From Hyphococcus sp. (GTDB taxonomy: Bacteria; Pseudomonadota; Alphaproteobacteria; Caulobacterales; Parvularculaceae): a stretch of 64,000 nucleotides of DNA. Shown here one piece after another: positions 17,263-25,670 of the stretch. Every line of letters begins with the position of its first letter. The stretch's first letter is position 1. Under the pieces are notes generated by a model. It was given only the letters and a program-made list of their open reading frames with translations. It had not been told where the DNA came from and searched no databases. Where the stretch lies: contig JABDJK010000053.1 in NCBI GenBank assembly GCA_013002535.1, positions 1 to 64,000 of the forward strand. Direction: 5' to 3'. The translations under genes and the position numbers were made by a program.

Positions 17263-18189
17263 TTATCGGCCTTTGGCAACCTCTTCGGCGATATGGGAGA
17301 GATAAAATGACTGCAGTTGTTTGGTTAACGGGCCGATTTTGTCAGAAATTGCCCGGCCATCGACGCTTGCGACGGGGGATACGCCGGCGAAGGTGCCGGT
17401 AATAAAGGCTTCATCGGCGCCATAAACATCATGGAGTGAGAAGTTCTTTTCCTGCGCCGTAACGTCATTTTCGCGGGCAAGGGTAAGTATCGTTGAGCGC
17501 GTAATCCCGCCGAGGCAATAGTCGCCGGTCGAGGTCCAGAGTTCGCCGCCACGCACAATGAAGAAATGCGTTGAGTTGCAAGTGGAGACAAACCCGTGGG
17601 GATCGAGCATCAAAGCCTCATCAGCGCCGGCCTTCGCGGCCTGAATGCAGGCGAGAATGCAATTCAGCTTGGAATGTGAGTTCAGCTTCTGGTCCTGCAC
17701 GTCGGGATAGCCTCGCCGCACGTGAACGGTGAAAAGATTTGCGCCGGCAGTCTTTTCAACGGGGCGTTTAAATTCCGGGATAATGACAATCGTTGGCGGT
17801 GTGATAGTCGCGCGCGGATCCTGATACGGCGTCGCCTTAATCCCGCGCGTACACATCAGACGTATATGGACGCCTTCATGGGCGTCATTCGCGTCGAGGC
17901 AATCATAAAGGCGTTTCGTTAATTCATCCTGTGAGACGTTCATTTCGAAGTCGAGAGTTTTGGCCCCGTCATAAAGCCGCGTCAGATGGCGATCGAGAAA
18001 CGCGATTACGCCTTTACCGTCCGGTCCAGGATAGACGCGCAATCCCTCCCAAACGCCATCACCGAGCACATAACCGGAATCGAATACCGATATTTTGGCC
18101 TGATTGCGTGCGAACAACTCGCCATTGATGTCAATCTGAATAGCGTCATTGCGCGGGTCGCTTTCATAGGCGTGGGTCGAATGTGTCAT
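17263..18189 (-). CDS. Class IV PLP aminotransferase (branched-chain/D-amino-acid aminotransferase-like)
   Basis: A 308-residue PLP enzyme of fold type IV. Visible are SVFDSGYVLGDGVWEGLRVY near 34-53 (arginine that binds the substrate side), DQKLNSHSKLNCILA near 165-180 with the Schiff-base Lys in DQK, and ITRSTILTLA and TGTFAGVSPV for the phosphate. The canonical Glu after the DPHGFVS turn is replaced by a CNSTHFF segment. The sequence resembles the branched-chain-aminotransferase-like group whose eukaryotic members carry a P-loop sulfotransferase-like domain, rather than IlvE or PabC. The amino donor is unknown. Downstream on the same strand lie a coiled-coil membrane protein and the sulfotransferase-like gene. 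Confidence 0.8.
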   Translation of the reverse strand: MTHSTHAYESDPRNDAIQIDINGELFARNQAKISVFDSGYVLGDGVWEGLRVYPGPDGKGVIAFLDRHLTRLYDGAKTLDFEMNVSQDELTKRLYDCLDANDAHEGVHIRLMCTRGIKATPYQDPRATITPPTIVIIPEFKRPVEKTAGANLFTVHVRRGYPDVQDQKLNSHSKLNCILACIQAAKAGADEALMLDPHGFVSTCNSTHFFIVRGGELWTSTGDYCLGGITRSTILTLARENDVTAQEKNFSLHDVYGADEAFITGTFAGVSPVASVDGRAISDKIGPLTKQLQSFYLSHIAEEVAKGR

Positions 18190-18277
18190 CTTTCCGGTTC
18201 CAACTGTTGGCGTTGTTTGCGCAGCGCCATGAATACGGTATCGTTGCGGCGTCTATCAATCCATCGGAGGCTAAAAC

Positions 18278-19795
18278 GTGCGGTTCGCAATAATTCTCTT
18301 CCTGATATCGTTTTTTCCAGCCGTCGCAAACGCAGAGCGGTCTGTCAGTTTCGCTGAAGCGGCCGACTCAGGCGGCGCGTTAATCGCTGCGGTCTCCGAC
18401 GCAGAAAATCTTGGCGATTTGGCCGGCATCCTCGGCGATGAGGCTGTCGAGGATGTCAGGCGAGCAATTGCGGCGAAGGGTTTCGCCGCCGACGTCGGCG
18501 CCACGTTAAGTGTCGTTTCCGGCGCTGAAGAATTTGGCGAGATCCATCTTGTCGGCATTGGCGCGGATGACATGCGCCTTCGCGACTGGGAAAATTTTGG
18601 CGGCCGGGCAGGCGCGCTGGCGAAAACGACAAAAGCAGAGATTGTCTCAGTAGCGGCGTTCGGCGCGAGCAACGAGGCATTGCAACGCGTTGGCGTCGGC
18701 GCGATGCTCGGCGCTTACAGTTTCGACAAGTACAAATCGGACCACGAGCCTGTCACCGGCGCGTTAAACATTATCTCTACTGATTCAGGCGCCGCTACAG
18801 CGGCGTTTGACGCGCGCGGTCGCCACCTGGCCAATGCGGTCATCTGGGTCCGGAATATGCAATCGGAACCCGCCAATATTATCTACCCGGAGGAATTCGT
18901 TCGACGGGCGCGCGCTGAACTGCGCGGTGTTTCGAACATTTCTGTTCAGGTCCTTGATGTAGGCGACATGGAACGCCTTGGGATGGGCGCCATTCTCGGC
19001 GTTGGGCAGGGATCCGACCGTCCGCCGCGCATGATGATTGTACGTTATCAGGGCGGCGGCGACGAAGCGCCGATTGTTTACGCGGGTAAGGGTATCACAT
19101 TCGATACCGGCGGCATTTCGTTGAAACGGAACGCCGGTATGTGGGCGATGAAAGCGGATATGACCGGCGCCGCTGCGGTCATGGGCGCGGTGCAGTCTTT
19201 GGCGAAGTCACACGCGCCGGTGAATATCGTCGCTATCGCGGCGCTTGCGGAAAACATGCCGGGCAGCGGCGCCCAGCGACCCGGCGATGTTGTCAAAACC
19301 ATGTCTGGCAAAACAATTGAAATCATGTCGACCGACGCCGAAGGACGCCTCGTACTCTCCGACGCCGTCTGGTACGCGCAGGAACGCTACAACCCACGAT
19401 TGCTCGTCGATGTTGCAACGCTAACCGGATCTGTCGGTCGCGCGCTCGGCGACGAATATGCCGGGCTCTTCTCCTGGGATGATGGAATTGCTGCGCGCGT
19501 CAAAGCTGCGGGCGAAGCCTCAGGCGATGATGTCTGGCGTTTGCCGCTCCATAAAAAATACAATGAGCAAATTAAGTCCGTAATTGCCGACTTCAAAAAC
19601 GGCTCAACGGGAGCGCCCGGCGCATCCACGGGCGCGGCGTTTATCGGCGCCTTCGTCAAGGAAGAAACACCCTGGGCGCATCTTGATATCGCCGGTATGG
19701 ACTGGCGCGAGGAGGCGACAGCGACCATGCCGCTGGGCGCAAGCGGATTTTCTGTGAGGCTATTGGATCATCTGGCCAGGGATGAAACGGAATAG
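18278..19795 (+). CDS. Exported M17 leucyl aminopeptidase
   Basis: A 505-residue M17 metallopeptidase that removes N-terminal residues from peptides using two metal ions. The metal and catalytic set is intact: GKGITFDTGG near 268-277 (Lys and Asp), MKADM near 289, and STDAEGRLVLSDA near 348-360 (Asp, Glu and catalytic Arg). Unlike cytoplasmic PepA it starts with a signal peptide (residues 1-19, ending VANA), so it should act in the periplasm or outside. The start codon is GTG, chosen because CGGAGG lies seven bases upstream and the signal peptide begins there. It stands alone, divergent from the aminotransferase operon, and converges on the next gene. Confidence 0.88.
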   Translation: MRFAIILFLISFFPAVANAERSVSFAEAADSGGALIAAVSDAENLGDLAGILGDEAVEDVRRAIAAKGFAADVGATLSVVSGAEEFGEIHLVGIGADDMRLRDWENFGGRAGALAKTTKAEIVSVAAFGASNEALQRVGVGAMLGAYSFDKYKSDHEPVTGALNIISTDSGAATAAFDARGRHLANAVIWVRNMQSEPANIIYPEEFVRRARAELRGVSNISVQVLDVGDMERLGMGAILGVGQGSDRPPRMMIVRYQGGGDEAPIVYAGKGITFDTGGISLKRNAGMWAMKADMTGAAAVMGAVQSLAKSHAPVNIVAIAALAENMPGSGAQRPGDVVKTMSGKTIEIMSTDAEGRLVLSDAVWYAQERYNPRLLVDVATLTGSVGRALGDEYAGLFSWDDGIAARVKAAGEASGDDVWRLPLHKKYNEQIKSVIADFKNGSTGAPGASTGAAFIGAFVKEETPWAHLDIAGMDWREEATATMPLGASGFSVRLLDHLARDETE

Positions 19796-19798
19796 GGG

Positions 19799-20446
19799 CT
19801 AAACCTTCCCGCGTATCATCTGCACGCCGACGAAAACAAACCATGCGCCCATTAACGCGATGACGGCCGTCATGCCAGCAACGCTGAGGGCTACCCTGCC
19901 GCTCAGAACGCTGATCGCGATAACAGGTCCGGCGACGAGCCCAAACATGGCAATCAGATTGGTAAGGCCCGTCGGTTTCAATAGCGCGACGGACATCAGG
20001 AATATACCAGCGCCATAGAACGCGGAGCCGCCTTTCGCCAAAACCTGATTTACTGTTCCCGCGAATACGATCTGCGCGCGCAATTGTTCGGCGTCGTCCG
20101 CGAGGCGTTCCGCCAAACCGGATATGATAAATCCGGACGCCAACGGCGCTCCGACCATCATGACCGTTGCGGTCGCGAAGGCGATCATTCCAGCGTTCAC
20201 GGCTGCGTTAGCTGCGCCGAGTGAATGCGCCAGCTGCGATATGCCGAAATAAAAACCGAGGACAAAGACGATCATTGCACCGTGAACGAAGCTATTGACG
20301 CCTGCCTCTGCGGCGATTTCTGCGCTTAAGTTTTTATACCCCGGGTCACCGAGCGTCGGGTGGTGGGTCATGAATAAAAGCGCTGCCAGCGAGCAAAAAA
20401 TGAGAACGCTACCAGCGATTGCAGTTGATGGTTTTGTTTGTTGCAT
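19799..20446 (-). CDS. Six-helix membrane protein of unknown function
   Basis: I do not recognise this protein of about 215 residues. It has roughly six hydrophobic segments (about 9-28, 48-70, 77-100, 115-140, 150-170 and 175-205) with short polar loops and no catalytic motif I can name. It is divergent from the TetR gene, with a 9-bp inverted repeat in the shared control region, so it is probably the target of that regulator. ATG at 20446 is preferred over an in-frame GTG at 20452 because AAAGGG stands eight bases before the ATG. Confidence 0.65.
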   Translation of the reverse strand: MQQTKPSTAIAGSVLIFCSLAALLFMTHHPTLGDPGYKNLSAEIAAEAGVNSFVHGAMIVFVLGFYFGISQLAHSLGAANAAVNAGMIAFATATVMMVGAPLASGFIISGLAERLADDAEQLRAQIVFAGTVNQVLAKGGSAFYGAGIFLMSVALLKPTGLTNLIAMFGLVAGPVIAISVLSGRVALSVAGMTAVIALMGAWFVFVGVQMIRGKV

Positions 20447-20528
20447 TGCCACAGCCCTTTGGAATCCTCATCAAGAAATGCGTCCCGGCGCGCCCGGCGC
20501 CAACAAGCACTTGCGCGCCCATGTGCGC

Positions 20529-20558
20529 TTCCGGACAAATTGGCTATACTGTCCGGAA
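20529..20558. promoter_or_regulatory. Palindromic operator, probably for the adjacent TetR
   Basis: TTCCGGACA (20529-20537) and TGTCCGGAA (20550-20558) form a perfect 9-bp inverted repeat with 12 bases between. A TATACT -10-like hexamer lies at 20545-20550, overlapping the second arm. A third half-site TTTCCGGA follows a few bases on. It lies in the 166-bp control region between the membrane protein and tetR, the usual position for a TetR site. Confidence 0.6.
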
Positions 20559-20612
20559 TTCGTTTCCGGATTTTGCTTATAGGATATGGACTATTGACGA
20601 ACGGGTGTTGAG

Positions 20613-21116
20613 ATGACTGCTCGCGAAACAGACGACCGACGGGTGCGGCGAACGCGGCGCGCGATATTCGATGCCTTTCGCGAACTGGTGTTGTCGCGCC
20701 GGTATGACGAAATCCGAGTAGGCGATATTATCGAGGCCGCCGATGTCGGGAAGTCAACATTCTACGAACATTTCACAAACAAGGACGATGTTCTCCTAAG
20801 CAGCATCGAACCCTTATTCGAGGTTTTGGCGGAGGCTGCTACCGGAGATGTCGTACGCGAGCGATTGTTTTTCGTACTGTCGCACTTCTGGGATCAGCGT
20901 ACGGTGGCTCGGGTGATCTTCGGGCCGGATCTCTATTTCAAATTGTCACGCAAGCTCGCGGACATGATTGAATTTCGCCTTGGAGAAAACAACGACGCGC
21001 CGCAACGCCTCGTCGCCATCGAACGCGCCAACGCGCAACTTAGCGCGATCCGCGCCTGGCTCGCTGGAGAGTTTCAATATGATGTTGAGTCGTTCGCGGA
21101 ATATTTGGCCAAATAG
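20613..21116 (+). CDS. TetR/AcrR family transcriptional regulator
   Basis: A 167-residue repressor. The N-terminal HTH is clear: RRAIFDAFRELVLSRRYDEIRVGDIIEAADVGKSTFYEHFTNKDDVL spans about residues 15-61 and includes the typical STFYEHF recognition helix. The ligand domain is short (about 100 residues) and not assignable. Divergent from the six-helix membrane protein and separated from it by a palindromic operator, so it probably controls that gene and itself. Its 3' end faces the Rieske oxygenase gene 38 bases away. Confidence 0.85.
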   Translation: MTARETDDRRVRRTRRAIFDAFRELVLSRRYDEIRVGDIIEAADVGKSTFYEHFTNKDDVLLSSIEPLFEVLAEAATGDVVRERLFFVLSHFWDQRTVARVIFGPDLYFKLSRKLADMIEFRLGENNDAPQRLVAIERANAQLSAIRAWLAGEFQYDVESFAEYLAK

Positions 21117-21154
21117 AACCCTTGTAGCAGGCAAATGTTGGAACGCCGCGGCTT

Positions 21155-22294
21155 TTATAGCGCTTCCAATCGCTTCGCCAGCTGTTCGTGAAAATGAACA
21201 ATCGCCGGTTCAAAATGTCCGAAATTGAATGCGTCGTTTGCTCCGGAATTTAGACTACGCTGGATTCCGGAAACCGCGGCGATATCCTCCTGCTGACCTG
21301 TTTCGTTAACAAAGGCCACGTCCCGTTTTGCGGCGTCGATGGCGGCATCCCGGCCAGCCTCATCGGTTGATTTGGTCAGATGATAGCTCGTTATTTTTGT
21401 CTGGCTGACACTGAGCGGCTCAATGATCCCGAGCGTTCTGTGATGCGACAGCTCCGCCAGGATCACGTTCGGAAACATATGCGTGACGTAGGTAAGCTTG
21501 TCGGAAACGTCATAGTTTTTTGGGTCGACGTTGGCGAGTTGTTCAATGCGCCGGAACGGGAAGGTGACGCGAGAGTGGGCGCCGCAGAACTCGATCACAT
21601 TCAGATTGTCATAGCCGAACGGATAGAATGTTTCTTTATGCGCCGGTTTAATATGATACCCCTCAAGAAAACTCTCCAGAAAAAGTTTCCAATTGGCCTC
21701 GATAAACTTTTCTGATTCACCGAATACAATCTGATCGTCCTTCAAGACTTGCGGCAGCCCGCTCAACATCGCGTGGGCGCTGGTCTGATCTTCGTCTGGC
21801 GTTTGGTGAACAACGAAAACGATGCCGTTTTGTTCAATGACAGTGATTTCGGCGAGGCCATTCGCCATTTTGTCAATGTCCGGAAATCCGTCTTCATGAG
21901 GAATTCCGAGAAGCGCGCCGTCCAGAGCATAAGACCAACCATGGTAACGACATACAAACGCGCCGGTGCAGCCTTTGCCGATCACCAGTTCCGATCCACG
22001 GTGACGGCATGCATTTTTGAAGGCGCGCGCTTTGCCGTCTTGCCCGCGCACCACAATCAGCGGCGTCTGAGCCGCCTGCCTTGCAATGTAATCACCCGGT
22101 TTGGCGAGAGCGACGGAGGGGCAAAAAGGGGTTGGTCCTGACCGAATGACAGCAAGTTCGCGTTCAAGCCGTTCGGGTGAGCGATAGTTTTCAACGGGCT
22201 CTCGCCACACTTTTGCGCCGCGATCCGTCGTGTTGTTCGCGATGTGTCCCAGAACACACGCGACAACATCTTCGTCCGACTTGAATTTGGTCAC
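21155..22294 (-). CDS. Rieske 2Fe-2S oxygenase, alpha subunit
   Basis: A 379-residue aromatic-ring-hydroxylating or demethylating oxygenase subunit. The Rieske domain has CRH near 91-93 and CRYHGW near 110-115, binding a 2Fe-2S cluster. The catalytic iron site is the HIKPAHKETFYPFGYDN region near 205-220, with two His and a later Asp. No beta subunit or reductase is nearby, so it probably uses reductases encoded elsewhere; single-subunit relatives act on quaternary amines, choline-like compounds or aromatic ethers. The start is GTG with GGGAG nine bases upstream. It follows the gamma-glutamyltransferase gene by 51 bases on the same strand. Confidence 0.8.
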   Translation of the reverse strand: MTKFKSDEDVVACVLGHIANNTTDRGAKVWREPVENYRSPERLERELAVIRSGPTPFCPSVALAKPGDYIARQAAQTPLIVVRGQDGKARAFKNACRHRGSELVIGKGCTGAFVCRYHGWSYALDGALLGIPHEDGFPDIDKMANGLAEITVIEQNGIVFVVHQTPDEDQTSAHAMLSGLPQVLKDDQIVFGESEKFIEANWKLFLESFLEGYHIKPAHKETFYPFGYDNLNVIEFCGAHSRVTFPFRRIEQLANVDPKNYDVSDKLTYVTHMFPNVILAELSHHRTLGIIEPLSVSQTKITSYHLTKSTDEAGRDAAIDAAKRDVAFVNETGQQEDIAAVSGIQRSLNSGANDAFNFGHFEPAIVHFHEQLAKRLEAL

Positions 22295-22345
22295 TTCAAA
22301 TTCTCCCTAATCAAATTCATAACCGGTTGAAAAATACTTCGTCGC

Positions 22346-24085
22346 CTAACATCCGCCATCCGCTGAACAGGCGCCGCCGGCGGGTTGGCGCTCATCCGTA
22401 TAGCCATAATACCAGCCGTCACGCACACGCACGGTTTGGGGTCGCGCCAACCAGTTGAAGGGGATGAGCTCATGACCTTTCGCTTCGAGCAGCGCCTTGG
22501 TGTCATCGCTGAGGCCCGGCTCGTAAAGAATAACGTCAGGCAACCACTGGTGGTGAATGCGCGGCTGGTCGGTCGCGTCGCCGATATTCATTTCCCGGTC
22601 GATGACATTGAGGATGACGTTCAGGACCGCGGTGATGATGCGCGCGCCGCCGGGGGCGCCAGTCGCCATCATCGGATTACCATCCTTGAAAACGAGGGCA
22701 GGCGTCATTGAGCTTAACGGTCGTTTGCCTGGCGCGATGGCGTTCTTCTCGTTGCCAATAAGACCGTAGGAATTGGCGAAGCCAGGCTTGGCGGAAAAAT
22801 CGTCCATCTCATTGTTGAGAAAAATGCCCGTGCCCGGCACGACGATGCGCGAGCCGAAACTTAGATTGATAGTGTAGGTGTTGGAAACCATGTTGCCGTC
22901 CTTGTCGATGACGGAAATCTGCGTCGTCTCCGGGCTTTCCTCAGCAGGTGGATCGCCGGCGCCGATTGCGCTGGATTTGCCTGCGCGCGTACCGATGGTT
23001 GAGGCGAGCGAGACGGCGTAGTTTTTTGAGATCAGTCCCTCGACCGGAACATCGACGAAATCTATATCGCCCAAATGTTCGGCGCGGTCGGCATAAGCGC
23101 GCCGCATAACTTCTGCGAGGAAATGTAAGTATTCGGCGCTATCGCCGGCGGATCTATGGGGCGGGCGTGTCTCCAGCATGTTCAGCATCTGTATCAAGTG
23201 AACGCCGCCGGAACTGGGCGGCGGCATAGAGACGACTTCATAGCCGCGATAGGTTCCGCGCACCGGCTCGCGTTCAATCACTTTGTAATCCGCAAGATCA
23301 TCCATGGTGATGAGCCCGTCATTCGCCGCCATCGCATCAGCGATCGCTTCTGCGACGTCGCCCGCATAGAAGCCCGCACGCCCTTTCTTTGCGATTTTCT
23401 TCAATGTTCGCGCAAGGTCAGGGCGTTTATGGATTTCGCCAGGCAAATAGCCGGCGCCGTTCGGCTTAAATAATTCCGCAAACGCCGCCTCATCTTTGCT
23501 CAATTCCTCGCGATAATCTTCGATCATCGCCGCGAGGAAATACGTCATCGGATATCCCTTGGCGGCGAGGCGGATCGCCGGCGCAATCACTTCGCGGCGC
23601 GACATGGTTCCGTAATTCTCCAGCGCGTATAGCAGCCCCGCGACCGTGCCGGGAACGCCCGCGGCGAGAAGGGTCGTGGTGGCGGCGCCGGGAACAACGT
23701 CTCCATTTTCGTCGAGATACATGTCTGCGCTCGCGGCGGCGGGCGCTGACTCGCGATAATCAATCGCCACGGTTTTGTTTTCATCAGCGAGGTGAACAAG
23801 CATGAACCCGCCGCCGCCAATGTTGCCGGCGCGCGGATAAGTGACCGCCATAGCGAAGGCGGAGGCGACCGCGGCGTCAACAGCGTTGCCGCCTTTGGCC
23901 AGAATTTCCGCGCCGACTTGCGCCGCTATCTTTTCTTCCGCCGCAACCATTCCTTCGCGCCCGGCATTCGGGTGATGCACGACATCGGCGAGCGGGGGGA
24001 CGGCGTACGCTTCAGTGCGCGCAGTTGCCGGCGCAAGAATCGTCAAACTCACTAGCGCCCCGAAGAATAACTTCTGCGTGATCAT
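22346..24085 (-). CDS. ggt: Gamma-glutamyltransferase (glutathione hydrolase), periplasmic
   Basis: An Ntn-hydrolase that splits glutathione and other gamma-glutamyl compounds. The precursor (579 residues from the chosen ATG) has a signal peptide (about 1-21), then EGMVAAEEKIAAQVGAEIL and the GGGFMLVHL segment with the substrate-binding region. The autocleavage site is at PETTQISVID, where the Thr becomes the N-terminus of the small subunit. GKRPLSSMTPALVF follows and fits the oxyanion region. ATG at 24085 is preferred to a GTG at 24106 because AAAGGCG stands just before it and the signal peptide then starts normally. The Rieske oxygenase gene follows. An Asp/His-poor C-terminal end with GGACSADGGC is slightly odd. 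Confidence 0.88.
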   Translation of the reverse strand: MITQKLFFGALVSLTILAPATARTEAYAVPPLADVVHHPNAGREGMVAAEEKIAAQVGAEILAKGGNAVDAAVASAFAMAVTYPRAGNIGGGGFMLVHLADENKTVAIDYRESAPAAASADMYLDENGDVVPGAATTTLLAAGVPGTVAGLLYALENYGTMSRREVIAPAIRLAAKGYPMTYFLAAMIEDYREELSKDEAAFAELFKPNGAGYLPGEIHKRPDLARTLKKIAKKGRAGFYAGDVAEAIADAMAANDGLITMDDLADYKVIEREPVRGTYRGYEVVSMPPPSSGGVHLIQMLNMLETRPPHRSAGDSAEYLHFLAEVMRRAYADRAEHLGDIDFVDVPVEGLISKNYAVSLASTIGTRAGKSSAIGAGDPPAEESPETTQISVIDKDGNMVSNTYTINLSFGSRIVVPGTGIFLNNEMDDFSAKPGFANSYGLIGNEKNAIAPGKRPLSSMTPALVFKDGNPMMATGAPGGARIITAVLNVILNVIDREMNIGDATDQPRIHHQWLPDVILYEPGLSDDTKALLEAKGHELIPFNWLARPQTVRVRDGWYYGYTDERQPAGGACSADGGC

Positions 24086-24154
24086 GCCGTCGCCTTTCTT
24101 TGACACCCGTAGACGCGCGATCGTAGCATGATCTGCAACTCGGAAGGAACAAAC

Positions 24155-24535
24155 ATGGGTGAAACAAAAAAGCAGACCGTAGGGTCAATTGGCTGGCGCG
24201 ACTTGACCGTCGAGAATGCGGATGAAGTACGTGATTTCTATAAGGCGGTCGTCGGCTGGAAAACTGAAGCCGTCGATATGGGCGGCTATAGCGACTACGT
24301 CATGGTCGACGCGAATGGCGAGCATGTCGGCGGCGTTTGTCACGCGCGCGGCGAGAACGCGGATATACCGTCGCAATGGATGCTATATGTTGTCGTAGAG
24401 GACCTTGCCAAAAGCCTGGCCGAAGCGACCGAATGCGGCGGCGAAATCGTTGCGCCGATCCGCGGCCTTATGGGCGGCAAAATGGCGGTTGTCAAAGACC
24501 CCGCCGGCGCGGTTATCGCGCTGTGGGAGGAGTAG
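24155..24535 (+). CDS. VOC (glyoxalase/bleomycin resistance) superfamily protein
   Basis: A 126-residue protein with one VOC repeat pair: GSIGWRDLTVENADEVRDFYKAVVGW at 10-35 and MLYVVVEDLAKSLAEATECGGEIV, then GKMAVVKDPAGAVIALWEE. The last segment and the first strand provide positions for metal ligands but I cannot assign a full set, so enzymatic activity is uncertain. ATG at 24155 is chosen because GGAAGGA lies just upstream; the in-frame ATG at 24128 lacks a ribosome site. Its last 23 bases overlap the 3' end of the convergent amine oxidase gene. Confidence 0.75.
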   Translation: MGETKKQTVGSIGWRDLTVENADEVRDFYKAVVGWKTEAVDMGGYSDYVMVDANGEHVGGVCHARGENADIPSQWMLYVVVEDLAKSLAEATECGGEIVAPIRGLMGGKMAVVKDPAGAVIALWEE

Positions 24536-25670
24536 GGGATAAGAATCGCGCCGCAGACAAAAACTTCGCTTCCGGCGGTAGCGTCGCATCGGTTGCAAGA
24601 TCCGCTAGCAACTGGCCGATAAGCGGCGCGAATTTAAATCCGTGACCGGAAAGACCGACGGCGTAGGAAATGCGTTCGTCTTCCTGAGCGCGATCAATGA
24701 TGAAGTCACCGTCGGGACTACGCTCATAGAGGCAATAGGCGCGCGATAAAACCGCCGCATCAAGGCCGGTTGCGATATCACGGGCAAAGGTAACGATATC
24801 ATTTTCTTCGCTAGAGAAAGCGCGCGCACGATCAGACGGCTCGTTCAAATCCGCGCCGCCGTAATGCGCTCCGATTTTTACGCCGGCGCCGTCAATATCC
24901 GGGAAGCCGTAATACATTTGCCCTGTTTCATCTTCGACGCCAAACGGAGCGCTCGCACGACTATCAGCTAACGACTTCGCCGCGAACCAACAATGCGCTT
25001 TCTCCGCGCATTTGATCGGCGCCGGTGCGTTAAGTTCGAGGTCCGCAAATATGCTGTTAGACCAGGGGCCGGGAGCAATTACGATGCGGTCGACGGATAA
25101 GCGCATCGCGCCGGCGTTTATAGTCATGGCGCCGGCTTGGCGGTGGAGTCCCTTTACTGGCGTACTCCAGTGGAAATGCGCGCCAGCCGCCGCGGCGCCG
25201 AGTTGAAAAGCCGTGAGCGCCTTCTCGGCGAGCAGATAACCTCCATCTTCTTCAAACAGCGCAACCCAGCCGGACTTTAGATTAAGGAACGGTGTCTTGG
25301 CTTTTACGTCGGCTGGTGAAAGCTCCGTTAGCGGTAGGTTATAATCTTTCGCTGCACGTAATATGCCCGAAACGAGGACGCTTTCTGCCGGCCCGGCTTC
25401 CATGAGGCCAGTTCGGCGAAAAACGATATCGCTGCAGGCGTCCTCCAGCGCGTCCCAACCTGCATAAGCCCGGTCTAGCAGGGGCACATAGTCTGGATGT
25501 TCGAAATAGGCTCGCCGAATAAGCCGCGTCGGTCCATGCGAGGCGCCTTCGGCGTGACCACGCGCAAATTTTTCGAAGACATGGACGCGCGCGCCGCGCT
25601 GACTGAGGGCGTATGCAGCGGCCGAGCCGGCAATACCGGCTCCGACAATTGCTACAATAGGCGCGGTCAT
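24513..25670 (-). CDS. FAD-dependent amine oxidase of the monomeric sarcosine/N-methyltryptophan oxidase family
   Basis: A 385-residue DAO-family flavoenzyme. It has GAGIAGSAAAYALSQRG for the ADP part of FAD at 9-25 and GPTRLIRRAYFEHPDYVPL near 47-65. YCLYERSPDGDFIIDR near 310-325 contains the Cys that carries covalent FAD in monomeric sarcosine oxidase. GLSGHGFKFAPLIGQLLADL is near the end. It oxidises a secondary N-methyl or other amino acid, releasing hydrogen peroxide. The frame is open far upstream but the real start is the ATG at 25670, overlapping the haloalkane dehalogenase stop by four bases. The true substrate may therefore be a product related to the dehalogenase; this is inference. 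Confidence 0.8.
   Translation of the reverse strand: MTAPIVAIVGAGIAGSAAAYALSQRGARVHVFEKFARGHAEGASHGPTRLIRRAYFEHPDYVPLLDRAYAGWDALEDACSDIVFRRTGLMEAGPAESVLVSGILRAAKDYNLPLTELSPADVKAKTPFLNLKSGWVALFEEDGGYLLAEKALTAFQLGAAAAGAHFHWSTPVKGLHRQAGAMTINAGAMRLSVDRIVIAPGPWSNSIFADLELNAPAPIKCAEKAHCWFAAKSLADSRASAPFGVEDETGQMYYGFPDIDGAGVKIGAHYGGADLNEPSDRARAFSSEENDIVTFARDIATGLDAAVLSRAYCLYERSPDGDFIIDRAQEDERISYAVGLSGHGFKFAPLIGQLLADLATDATLPPEAKFLSAARFLSPTPPTAR

Noticed and set aside
21155-24085. Gamma-glutamyltransferase and Rieske oxygenase as one catabolic pathway (for example gamma-glutamylated amine use)
   Set aside because: Same strand and 51 bases apart, but no ligase, reductase or transporter is near, so a pathway claim is not supported.
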